From NCBI GenBank assembly GCA_000442125.1, contig KE546974.1:930001-994000 (forward strand): a DNA stretch of 64,000 nucleotides, given 5' to 3'. Positions 50,601-63,410 of this stretch are shown here, piece after piece. The stretch's first letter is position 1, and every line of letters starts with the position of its first letter. This DNA comes from Opeltia flavorubescens (lineage: Eukaryota; Ascomycota; Lecanoromycetes; Teloschistales; Teloschistaceae). Both the position numbers and the translations under genes were made by a program. The notes beneath the pieces are model-generated. The model saw nothing but the letters and a program-made list of their open reading frames with translations, ran no database searches and had not been told where the DNA came from.

Positions 50601-53600
50601 TAATATTTAATATCTTATAATACCGCTATATACTAGTAAAACTATTAAAATTACTAGTTTACGCTAAAACCCTTTAAACCTTTTATAAAACTATAACCTT
50701 ATTTATAAACTAAAAATTCTAAATATTTTCGCTAGCTATATATATATTATAGATTATATATTTAAATAAATNTATATTNNNAANNATNTNTTATTNTTTA
50801 TTTAATTAGTTATAAAAACTTAACTAGATATTATTTATAAATATAAGGGTAATAAATACTATTAAATTAGTTTAAAAAACTATAAACTAGTTATTAAAAC
50901 GCTAAAATAAAAGCCCGGATAATTTTTAAAAAACTTTAAACGCTATATAATAGCCGTTATAATAGCTATTATAGCCTTAAATACCGCTATTATACTATTT
51001 ATTAATTTTAACTATTAAACGAAAGTAGTATATTTTATAAAAGTAACGATCTTTAAAATATAAATTAAACGAGCTGCTTTAATTACCCTAATTAAACGCT
51101 ATCTATATTTATAATAAAATACTAGTAATATAATTAATATATTAGAGTTAGAGTATATAAATATTTTATTAATAGAAAACTAGAAATAGATTTATAAGTT
51201 TAAGTAAGCTTATATATACCCCGTTAATATTTATAATAAAAAGGTTATTAATAAAATCTTTAATAAATTCTATAAATAAAATTAAATAAAATAGATTACT
51301 ATAATTATTTTATTTTTATTTTTTTATTTTATAATATAAAAAAATATCGATTAAAATTTTAAAAGCTATATTATTATTGATATTTAAATATTTAATAAAA
51401 TTATAATACTAAATACCTACCTAGTTCTAATATAAATAGAAATTCTAGCGTAAATTTATAATACTAAAGTCCTTTTTATAATAGACTTTATAAACTTCTT
51501 CTACTAATAGTANATTAACTAGTAGTACTATTATTATCTAATAGTAGTTTTATATTAAGGGTAAGAAATATTTAAAATACTAGTAATAAATTATTAGAAC
51601 TTATTAATTTATATATAATAGATAATAAATAGAATTTTATACCTATTTCGCTCCTTTTATAAAGTTTATATTAATAATATTATAATATTTTCTTTTTTAA
51701 TAATAAAATATATAAAGTATTTTAACTAGATTTCTAATATACTCGACGCTATAAATCTATATCTATTATTTATAAAATTATTTATTAGCTATATATTTAT
51801 ATATTTATTAGATTAGAAGGTTAATACTTTTAGATTTATTATTATAAAAATTAAGTTAAAAGTAATTTTAAAGCTTTTATTTCTATATATACTTTAATAA
51901 CTTAAAAAATATTTTAATTTAATAAACTATTTTTAATAATATATTAATAATTATATAGCTATTATTAAACTACTTTAAAAGTATAAAACTTATATAAACC
52001 GCGATATTACTATTAGAGGTAATATTTAAAAAAGAGCTACTACTTAAAATCTACTAACAATATTAATATCTAAAAAGTTTAATATATTCTATTATCTATA
52101 AAAGCTTTTTTTATTACTATTAATTCTATTCTATTTTAATAAAAGCTTAATATTATATATAAATCTAAACGCTAGTAAAAAATTTAGTTTTATAATCTAT
52201 ATTTATTATAATTTAAATAAAATTACTTATAAAATAGGCGAAAAACCTAAATAAAAATTTAAACGATCGATTTTATTTTTTAACCGCTTACTATTAAATA
52301 TTAAAATATACTATTAGCCTATAAAATTAAAGGTTATAGGTATTATTTAAATAATAAAAAAGATCCGTTATATAATCGAAATAGTTAAATATATTATTAT
52401 AATCTATATAGACTATTCCGCTATAATTAATATTTTATACTAAATTAACCTAAATATATTATTTATAAAAAAGTTTAATTTTTATTTAATATAAGCTTTT
52501 AAATACTTTTAACGTTTTAAACTTAATATTTATTATAAGCCTAGAATTATAAATACTATTCTAGATGTATTATTAAAACTTATTAGCTATAAATACCGCC
52601 TAAAAATAGATAAATCGTTAAATGTAGATATTTTTATAATACGTTACTTCCTAGTCAACCTAGTAGAAGTATTAGCTAAATTCCGCTAATAATTAATTAA
52701 TAAATATATAAAAAAAACCGCTAGATTAAAATTAAAGAATCTATTAAAATTAATATAAAGTTAAATAGTAATATTATTAAACTATTATATTATATTATTA
52801 ATAGGCTATTTTATTTTAATAATAATAAATAAAACCTACGTTTAATAATATCTACGGATATAGAAAAAAAAGTATTCCAGCTAGTATATAATAAAATAGG
52901 CTATTCCAGCTATATATATATATATAAATATTTAATAGAAGGCTTTTATATATATAATATATTAATAAAACTATATAAATTTATCCGCTACTATTTATAA
53001 TATTAAATTAACTAGATACCTTGCTACTATTTATATAAAGCTTTATAACTAGTATTTAATCTAGTAAAACTATTTTATATACTTACTATTAATTTTATCT
53101 TTATTCTACCGAAATTATATAAAAAATACAATTATTATATATTAATAATAAATAAATTTACTAAAGTAGTTACTTATATATTAAAAAAGACTATTTAAAG
53201 TAGTAAATAGTAGGTTAAATAGCTATTAGATAAACTAGTAAAACTAAATTAGAGTATACTATAATTAGTAATTTCGAATTATAATAGGAAGTTCGTTAGT
53301 TAATTATAGCGCTAGATATTTAAAATATTAAAGGTAAATTTATAGTATTTTACTATTTAATATCTATAAATTAATAATATATTAAAATAATTTAATTAAA
53401 CTATTAAAATTATTATACGCTATTATATTATTATATTAGACGATCTTAAATTATAGTTTACTATTTTTTTATAAATATTAATAGTTTTTAATAATTTTAT
53501 AAACTATAATTCTACGTTTAAAATATTTAATTAAATATTATTCGGATTTAAAACTCGTGAAGTATTAAACCTTTTATATCTATTAGACTTTAAATAAACT

Positions 53601-54454
53601 ATCTAGTTAAAAAATATACTAGGCCCTAAAATTTCTACTAACGCTCCCGTTAAAGAACCAGCTATCTTTTTAGTTATAATACGGATAGTTTATTATAACC
53701 CGATTATTCTAAAAGCTAATAATCCTATAAACGCACCTATAATATAGAATATTATAGTACTAGTAGCTATAAAAGAATACTAGTTTATATATATCGATAT
53801 TAAAAATATTATTGTTTTTACCGTAATAAAAATAAAAAAATACTATAATATATACTATTAACTAGTTTATTTTAAAGTTAGTAATTTTATAAAAATATAT
53901 TTATATCGAGGCTATAATATATTAAAGCGTATTTTTAAAAAGATTAAATAATAGTTAATAAGTTTTTTTAAGATTATTAAATATATTAAACTATTAGTTT
54001 ATTATTTAAAACTACTACCTATTATAAAAATTTATAATATAATATTAGTAGTATATCTAAAGCCTACTATTAACTCTAGCAATAATTCCTATTAGCGCTA
54101 TTATATATTTATACGTTTAATCGTCGTTAATAATAATAAAAAGTTTAAAATCGAATAAATCTTCTATAAGCGCTATATTTATAAAAATAGAAGTTTTTCT
54201 ATTTAATACTTTATTCGTTAGATTAGTTATAAACTTAAATATAACTAGTAAATATTTAAATACCGCTTAAGTAATATTAAAATACTAATAAAAAAGTATA
54301 AACGCCGTTTTAGTTTAGAATCGGCTTTAAATTATAATAAGGCCGCTAATAATACTAATACTAATATTAAATAGTAGGAATACGCCAAAAAACCGTTTAT
54401 CGACGAGGAAGAGCCTATTATTAGAGGCTATTAGCTTTATTTATTACCGGTATC

Positions 54455-54659
54455 TATTACGGCTATACTATATAAGTAGAAGGCTAATAAAATAAGTAGG
54501 GCTAAATAGCTACTATAGCTTAAAGGAGGCCTTTTAAGTATATTTACCTAGTTAGGTTTAGCGCCTCTTAGCGCCTATATTTATTTAGTTGCAGATTCTA
54601 TAAATAGATAATTCTTTACCTTTAATATAATACTATTACCCTAAATCTACTATATAACA
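54455..54659 (+). repeat. 3' LTR of family A copy 3
   Basis: The 205-bp partner of 47,469-47,673. It ends TATATAACA, the only place in the window where a family A LTR keeps its terminal CA unaltered at this end. Confidence 0.9.
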
Positions 54660-57600
54660 AAAAAGGTATTATTATAAATTATTGCTAATACTAAAATTAC
54701 GCTTTTTAATCGTGATTTTAATAAAATATAATATCTATAATTAACAAAATACTCGGAGTTATAAAGAACACGCCTGGTAATAATTTTTTATTTTAAGTAT
54801 TAAACGATATTAACGATTCCTATAATATAATCGATCCTATAAAAGATTTTTTTAAAGTTGAAGAAAATATACCCCTTTAAAATAATATTATTGATAATAA
54901 TAAAGTATTTTAAATAAAATTTTTAAATTTTAATAAAAAAATAAATATATAACTAATAATACTATTTAAAATATTATAAAGTATACTTTTTATTTATAAA
55001 AGCTCTACTACTATTATCTCTAATAATTTCAAGTTAATTCCTTATATATCTACTAAATAATATCTATTATCTTTTATTTTTATCTTTAGGATATAATATA
55101 ATATTATTAGAATTACGCGCTGTTAATACTAAAGCTTACTAGAAGTTTTTAAGCTATTAAAAGATAATATAGAATTATTATACTATTTACCTAAGTTAAT
55201 AGCTACTTTTAAAAAATATATTAGATAATAATTATTATTACTACCTATAAAACGGTAAAAAATAGATTTAAAAAAGGAAAAGCTTCTTATAATAAATACT
55301 ATAGAAAAGGTTCGGGTTTAGGTTTAAAAAGATTAAATAATATATAATATATCTTTTAATATACCTCCGATATTAAATTATAATATATATTTCTTTAATT
55401 TAATAGAACTATTTTATATAATTTTATTATCGATTTAGTTTAGGTTAAAAATATATATTAAAATATTATATTTCGTAGACTAATTAAGAGAAATCTACTG
55501 TTTTAATATCTAAACTACNTTTATTCTATTCTATTTAGAGGAGTTTATAAGGTATAAAAATAAGTCCCTAATATTTCCTTCTAATATTATTAGCCTAAGA
55601 TATTCTAATCTCGAATATAAATATTAATCCGGTAATAAATATTATATTAGGCGAGTATTTATTATTAAAAAAAATTTTCTTATAAAAGCTATTAAAAATA
55701 TTATACTATATATTTAAAAGTTATTTCCAATTTCCTTTTTTAAAATTTCTATAAAAAAGCCACGGTTTTATCCTAATACTACTATTAAAAAACTTTATTT
55801 AATAGAAAACAAATATTATAATATTAGTCTAGAATATATTTTTAAATAAATTAGTAATATTTATTTCGATTATTATTATAAAGGTTTAGATTTTTTATTT
55901 ATAAAATATAAAGTAAAATATATTATACGAAATACTATAGTTTTTAATATTAAAAAATTTAATTCTTTATAACTTTTACCCCCGTTTAAAAAAAAGTTTA
56001 AATTATTATATTATAGGCGTGTTTATTTAGAATAATATACTTTTAGAAAAAAATATTTATTTATATTATTATTAATTTTTATCAATATTTTTAATCTATA
56101 TAAAAATATATACTATTCTTTTATAAATATATATATAACTATATAAGCCCTTTTTTTTTTTTTTTTTCTTTTTACGTATAGTATATATACTGATTTCCTT
56201 ATAGTATAGTATTGGATTAGCGTAAATATAAAAAAAAAGTAAATATTTTCCTTTTAATATTAGGACTATATACTAGTAACCTTCGTAATATTATTTAAAC
56301 GTTATAACCTGGTTTAGTATAATTCGATAAAAGTATTAGTATAAATATAAATAGTTAGAAGATATTTATTTACGTTTATACTATTACTTTTATAGCGGAT
56401 ATATCTTAATAAGCTATAAATTCTATATTTATATCGCCTCTAGCTAATAATAAATATATAAAATACTTTATTACTAAGTTAAAAAAAGGAAATTTAGTAT
56501 TTAATATCTATATTAATATTAGAGTTTATTATCGAGTACTATATAAAAGAGTTAAAGGTAATATATTAAGCCGGGTTAGTAGAATAAAAGCCGATATATA
56601 TTTTAATAGCTTAAATAAGTATTTTCCTAACTATTTAATCTATTATTCTACTAATATTATATCTAATAAATATAAAAAACAAGTAATCTTTATTAGTTAA
56701 TATTACTCTTTAATTAAATCTTATCTAGTTCAGGTCTATAGATACTATATATTCTAAATATATCGGTATAGTAAAATAATCTTTTACGTTTTTATTTAAT
56801 ACTATTCTTATATTTAAAGGTTAAATAGTTTATTATATAATATTAAAAGGTTTTTAAATTCCTTCCAATATAAATAATATTTATTTATTACTTTAAATAT
56901 TCTATAAAATATTAAAATATTAATTAATTTATTTATTTAGTAGGCGATATTATAAAGTCCTTTCTATTATTTTCGAAGCTATTATATATAAGAATATACC
57001 CAGCTATTAATTATTAATTTTATTCTTTTAAAGCTATAGCTTAAACTTTTATTTATCGAGTTTATTTATTTAAACGCTATTAAAACTATTATAGTTTATT
57101 ATTTAAAAATAAATCCAGTCGATTATATCGTTTAATACTATATAAATATTATAAAAAGTAATATAGTTATTCTAGCGCTTTAAACAATATTTAAAGATAA
57201 AATTAAAATAGATTAATTTTTAAATAAAATAAAAAAGTCTTTTAGTATTTATACAAATATATATTATTATTATATATACTAAGCTTTTATTATAGAGAAA
57301 GCCTAAGTTTTTAAAGGTTTATTACTTTAGTTATTCCCTTTTAATAAGATTCGATCGACTTTAAAAATAAATTTTTTATTAATACCGCTAATAATAAATT
57401 AGACGCGAGTCTTTTTAAAATAAATCAACTAGTAGAAACTTTTATAATTGATAGAAACTATATAAAAAAAGCTTTTTTATATTATAATATATAATCGAGG
57501 CTAAATGTTTATACTATACTTTATTTTATTGATATTGTAAGCGAATATACTATACTAAATAACTATACTACTTTTATAAATAAAGATAAATATTAATAAA

Positions 57601-57999
57601 TAGATTTCCTTTATTTTATACCGTTTTAATACTATTTTTATTAATTTTTTAAAAAGGATATAAATTTATTATACTAAAAACTAATAAATATATATTATAA
57701 TTGGCAATGGTCTAACTTATTATAATATTGTAGAACCGTTATATAGTTTCGGCTAAGACGTTATATCGCTATATTATACTAGTAGGAAAGGAGGCCTATA
57801 TAGTTAAGGGAATTCCTCTTAATATTTATAGCTTTTTAGATATTAATATATATATATTCTTTATATATAGCTTTATATATACAATAGTAGAATACTAGAT
57901 TATTACCTATATTTTTATATAATTTCCCTACTATTATATTNTTTTTATACCTTAATATCTTTATTTTTTATAGAAGGTAGTTCGACTATATCGTAAAAT
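54660..57999. other. Unassigned degraded DNA
   Basis: About 3.3 kb between family A copy 3 and the family C element. No surviving frame. Around 55.7-56.0 kb and 56.3-57.5 kb there are less AT-rich stretches that could be eroded coding DNA of a transposon, but I recognise no domain. A run of 17 T occurs at 56,151-56,167. The segment 57,710-57,990 (with GGCAATGG, GTAGAACCG and GGAAAGGAGGCC) should include the 5' end of the family C element, but no matching LTR was found further right. Confidence 0.4.
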
Positions 58000-60900
58000 T
58001 ATAATATAAAGTAGTAATAGTAATACTACGCCTATAACTAGATTATAACCGCTAACGAATACAGCTATACTATAAGATAATAATATAGATAAGCTTATTA
58101 GCGATATTTTAGATATAGAAATTCGAGCTTTTAAAGTAGAATAAGCTCTGGTTTATTAGTAAAGAAGGTTAGAAATATTAAAGGCCGAAAAGGAATTAGA
58201 ATTTCTAGAGTTATTTACTACTATATATTAATAATAAACTTTTAAAACCTTAATTAACGATTTTAAACGTATTAAAAGATAGAAAATAAATAAATAATTA
58301 AAATTAAAAATTCCTAACTCTATTTAATATAAAAGTAAAAGTTATATAAAATATACGCTATTTAAGCGCGAATATAAATATATTTTTAAAATTTATCTAG
58401 TTATATACGAGATAGAAGTCTTAAGGATTCTATTTAATATAGACTACTTTAGTTATTATTTAGTAAATATATAGGATCGAATTAAAAAAGCGAATTTAAA
58501 TACTAGATTTAAAATAATCTAAAAGGAATAGCTAAAACTTTTATTAGATTAGCTTGATTTTTAAACTATCCACGGTATTAAAATAATATTATAATACTTT
58601 AAAATAAAGTACTATAATAAATAAAATATTTTTTTATTTATTAAATATTTAAAAGATTTTAAAAATTATATAAAAAAATCTTTATTAAATTATATTCGGG
58701 TAAATATCTTAAGAAACGCCTTTTAAAATAGTATAGCCGACGAAATATTTAAAATATTTAACCTTTTAAAAATATATTAAAGGATTATTAATTAAATAAT
58801 AAAAATTAAATCGATTTAATTATAATATTAAGCGTATACTAGTTATAATAATATAAATACTAGAATATTAAGTTTTAAAAGTTATAGAAATAGTTAAAGA
58901 GGATAAAATTTATTTAATACTATTATATTAATAATTAACGCGAATATAATAATAATTAATCGCGGAAATTATAAAGGCTAGTATAATTTTTAAGGATATA
59001 GTTTAAATAGTAGCCGCGGATTTTATAAGAATAGCGATATATTAATAATAATTATTTATTAAAAGTATAATAAAAAAGGCTATAAAAGACCCGATTACCT
59101 TTATAAAAATAAAAAGGAAAAAGATAAAATTTAATAAAAATTACTTTTATATTATTAAATTACTAATAAATAAAATTATAAATATTTTATCTAGTTACAA
59201 ATATAACTATTTAGGAAAAAAAATAAAAAGTTAAATTAGCTATACTTATTAACTATAATATAAGCCTAGATTTTATATTATAATATTATATAAAAAAGTT
59301 AAAGCTATATAATAGCTGTAATATTAAAGCGCTAGTTAGAATATTAAATAATATAAGCTTAACTTATTTTTAAAAATATAAACTTTCGGTTAACTTTATT
59401 AATTTAAAAAAGGAATCTAGAATAATAATAAATAAATATATTAAAGCGAATATTAAATCTTTTAATATTATATTTAGCCTTTTATAATTATAATTATATA
59501 ACCTAGATATTAACTAGATATATATACGATAAATATAACGCGATCCCGGCGTTATCCTAATAAGAATAGATATTAAATTAATCCCAGCTAAAAAATTAAA
59601 ATACCTATTAAAGGTAAAAGAATTTAAATAATTATACTTTTTTAATATAAAGCTATATAATAGAAACGATATAATCGCTTTATATAGCGTTAAAAAAGCG
59701 ATTTTATTTAAAAAGTATACTAATTTAAAAAGAATTTATAATTTTTAAAAAGTTAATAAATTTTTTAAATATTTTATAAACGATTATACTTTTAAAATAA
59801 TAAGTAATCTATTATTTAGATTTTTATATAATTTTTTAATTATTAAATTAAAAGTTTTATAAATTTATATTAATAAAAATTTAATAAAAAGGTTTATTTA
59901 TTATTTAATATTATAAACTAACGCTTTAATTATATTTATAAAAAAAAAAATAGTTATTTTTATTTTTATATCGATTACTAAGGGCTAAATCGGGTAATTA
60001 TTAAAAACCGGTATCTTTTTCCCTTAATATTAAAAGCTTTAAATAGGCTATATAAAATAATAATCTTTACTCGCCTAAATATCCGGAATACCTATTATTA
60101 TATTAGGATCTAGAAGGGCAATAAATAGAAAATAGCGTTTTATACTTATTATAACTACTTTAAATATTATATTATACTATTTAATTTAGTAAATACCCCG
60201 GCTATTTTTTAAATATATATTAATAATATTTTTAAAAACTTCCTAGATCTTTTTATTATAATATATATAAATAATTTACTAGTCTATTTTAAAAATAAAG
60301 CCGAATACCTAATATATATATAAAAGATTTTTATAAAGCTATTATAATATAGACTATATATTAAATTAGAGAAATATTTATTTAATATATATAAAGTTAN
60401 ATTTATAANNTTTATTATTCGCTTTANTAGTATTATAATAAAAAAGTCCTATATTAAATATATAAGGAATTAGTCCTTTTTAAAATTATACCGCGATATA
60501 TAATATTTTCTTAAATTTATAAACTTTTATTAATATTTTATTAAAGTATTTTCGCTAGTAGTATTATTATTAATATTACTATTAAAAAGTGGTAATAAAA
60601 GAAAATTTAATATTAAATTTATTTTAATTAAAAAAGTAACTAGTATATTTAAAATATTAAAGGAACGTTTTATAATAGTATCTATCTTATAATAATTTAA
60701 TTATATACTTTAGATTTATATTAAAATAAATATTTTAAAATATATTATTTTAATAATTATTTTATAGCCTTTTAATACTAGTATATAGATCTATTAATAC
60801 TTTATTACCTACTAATTCTAAAAGAAAACGATAGTTAAGCGTAACTATAATATTAAAGATTCGGAGATACTAGTTATTATTTACGCCTATAAATAATAGC

Positions 60901-63410
60901 AATATTATATTAAAAGAGCCCTTTATAAAATAAAAATTATTATTAATTATATAAATTTTTATAATTTTTTTATAAAGAAGGAGCTTAGCTATAAAAACGC
61001 TAGATAGTAGGAGCGGCTAATTAGATTAGATCTAGACCTAAAATATAGATTAAATAAACTAAACCTTATTAATATAATATTATAAATAAGCGATTATAAA
61101 GTATTTAAAGTTTATACCGCTTTTAATATTTTAAATTAAAAGTATATTTATTTAATTTTATATTTTAGAGAGTTTTAAAAGAATTTTAAGGAAAATATAA
61201 AACTAATTATAGATTCTTTAAAGATTTAGCGCTATCTATTTAGAATTTTTATAAGATAAGATAGAAATAAATTCGAGAGTTTATAAGAAACTTTAAATAA
61301 TATTAAAAAGTCGCTAAAAAGTAATAAAAAGAGCTATTTTAATAATAAAATATTATTAATTAATTTTAGAGATATTTAAAAAAGTTTTTAAAAATTATTT
61401 AAAAATATTAAAACCGCTATTAAAAATATTTAAAGAGCGATAATAATACGTTATATAATAAAAAAAATAAAAGCTAATATTTTTAATAAAAAGAGCGAAC
61501 TTTTAAAAAATACTTTTAAGTACGGATTTCTAATAAAGAGTTATATATTTAATACCTATATAAAGGAGTATAATAATATTATATTATTTATACCTTTTTC
61601 TAATTAGAGGATACCTTTAATATTAATAGGGAAAAGAGATAAAAATATTTTAAAGAGCGATATAAAAACGTCGACTCCACCTTTTATAATTAAAGGAAAG
61701 TCTTTTAAAATAAAAAAAGGTAGATATTAATAAAAACTTATAATTCTAGGGTATATAAAAAGTTAAAAGCTTTTTATAAATCTAATACTATTATATATAA
61801 TAATATTTAGTCGATTCCTTTAAATAATTTTAATAATTTTAAAAATCTATAGTTAAAATAATAAATTATTAAGAAAGTAGCTTTAGAAAATATATATAAT
61901 ATACCTTTATTATTCTTTTACTATATTATAGAAGGGTTTTAAGAGTTTAATAGTATAATTAAAAAATTAGTATTTTTAAAAAAGAAATTATCTAATAATT
62001 TATTAAATATTTATATAATATTAAAATAGTTTAATAAAGGCTATAAATAGTATTAAAATTAAGAATTACTCTATTATAATAAAAAATAGTATCTACTTTT
62101 TAATATAATTAAATAAAAGGCTTTTAAATATAATTATAATGATTTTATAACGGATTACTTCGATTATAAAAGAATATTAGAGTTTATTCGCTAAAAATAT
62201 TTTTAATTAGATATAGTAAAGGATATTAAATATTATATATATACCTATAATATATATTATTAGGTAAAATCTATAAAGTATAAGCTGTATAGCGAAATAT
62301 AGCCGCTAGAAAGACTTTTAAAACCTTATCCCTATATAAACGCCTCTGCGTTATATATAATTCGATTTTTATAATAGTCGACCGCTATATAAAGCTCGCT
62401 ATATATATTTTATACTAGATAATTATAANTATAAAANANCTAGNNGATANNTTTATTAATAANGTATATAATTATTATAATATATTTAAATCGCTAGTCT
62501 TTAATTAAAGGACTTTTTTTATTTTATAATTTTAGTCTGCTTTTTACTATTATTTAAAAATTAAATGCTATTTAAATACCGCTTTTTATTTATAAATTAA
62601 TAGGTAAATTAAGCGATAAAATTAAACTCTAGAATAATTTTTAAAGGGCTTTATTAACTATAATTAAAATAATTAAAATAAATAGCTATTTTTTATAGAA
62701 TTTACGTATAATAATAATAAATATATTTCTACCGGTATAATGCTATTTTTTACTATTATTAATAAATATTTTAATCTAAAAAATAATATTTAAATCGATA
62801 ATACTAAAAGTAATATATTTAGAGCGTGTTAATATATAAAAAAATATACGCGTATATATATTTAGTTTAAAAGTTAATAGAAAATAATAATAGAAAAATA
62901 ATTTAAATATTATAAATAAAAGTATTCTATAAAATCTTTTATAACTAGTAATATAATATAATTAAATAAGCGTAATATTAAAATAAGAAGGCTATTAAAA
63001 AAACTAAATTATAAATTCTATAGGCCTTTTAAAGTAATAGAACTAGTAAATTTATAATTATACCGCCTAGAACTTCTAGTATTAATAGGTTGTATCTATT
63101 CCGTTTTTTATATCTTTTTTCTCGAACTATATATAATAGTAGAAGGAAAAGATAAAAAAAATCTATTACTTCTACTTATCGATGGTAAAAAATAATATAA
63201 AATAAAAGAAGTACTTAATTTAAAATAGTATTATAGGAAATTATAATATCTAGTAAAATAGTTTAACTATAATTTTAAAAATAATAACTAATTTAATATA
63301 AAAAAATATCGGGAGCTAGCGAGTATATAGAGGACTTCTATTATATATATCCTAAAAAACTATTAAATAATAGTAAAAAGGGCTTTTTAAAAAGGAGATA
63401 AAAAAAAAGA
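58000..63410 (+). mobile_element. Ty3/gypsy chromovirus fossil, family C, ends not seen
   Basis: Interior of a third LTR retrotransposon family on the plus strand, different from A and B in sequence. Domain traces in order: gag from about 58.04 kb with a zinc-knuckle-like trace at about 59.05-59.11 kb, protease near 59.4-59.6 kb, reverse transcriptase near 59.99-60.56 kb (catalytic box at about 60.27 kb), RNase H near 60.78-61.15 kb, integrase near 61.75-63.1 kb, and a chromodomain-like segment near 63.19-63.32 kb. A purine-rich run at 63,389-63,410 may be the polypurine tract. No LTR pair was found, so the 3' LTR is probably beyond the window or too altered to see. The element is broken in very many places. 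Ambiguous bases cluster at 60,400-60,427 and 62,430-62,463. Confidence 0.8.

Larger units (their letters stand above)
47469..54659 (+). mobile_element. Ty3/gypsy chromovirus fossil, family A, copy 3
   Basis: A third family A copy, 7,191 bp, coding on the plus strand and so inverted relative to copies 1 and 2. Both LTRs are 205 bp. It gives the clearest domain traces: reverse transcriptase near 51.05-51.8 kb with its catalytic box at about 51.67 kb, RNase H near 52.15-52.37 kb, the zinc-binding part of integrase near 52.9-53.0 kb and its catalytic core near 53.06-53.56 kb, and a chromodomain-like segment near 54.14-54.31 kb. Gag lies to the left, from about 48 kb. Breaks are very many. Unlike the other copies it lacks an obvious target duplication: TATTA on the left, AAAAA on the right. 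Clustered ambiguous bases occur at 50,772-50,796. Confidence 0.9.

Noticed and set aside
56151-56167. 17-T run as a poly(A) tail of a minus-strand retroposon
   Set aside because: No target duplication or recognisable LINE or SINE body adjoins it, and homopolymer runs are expected in this composition.
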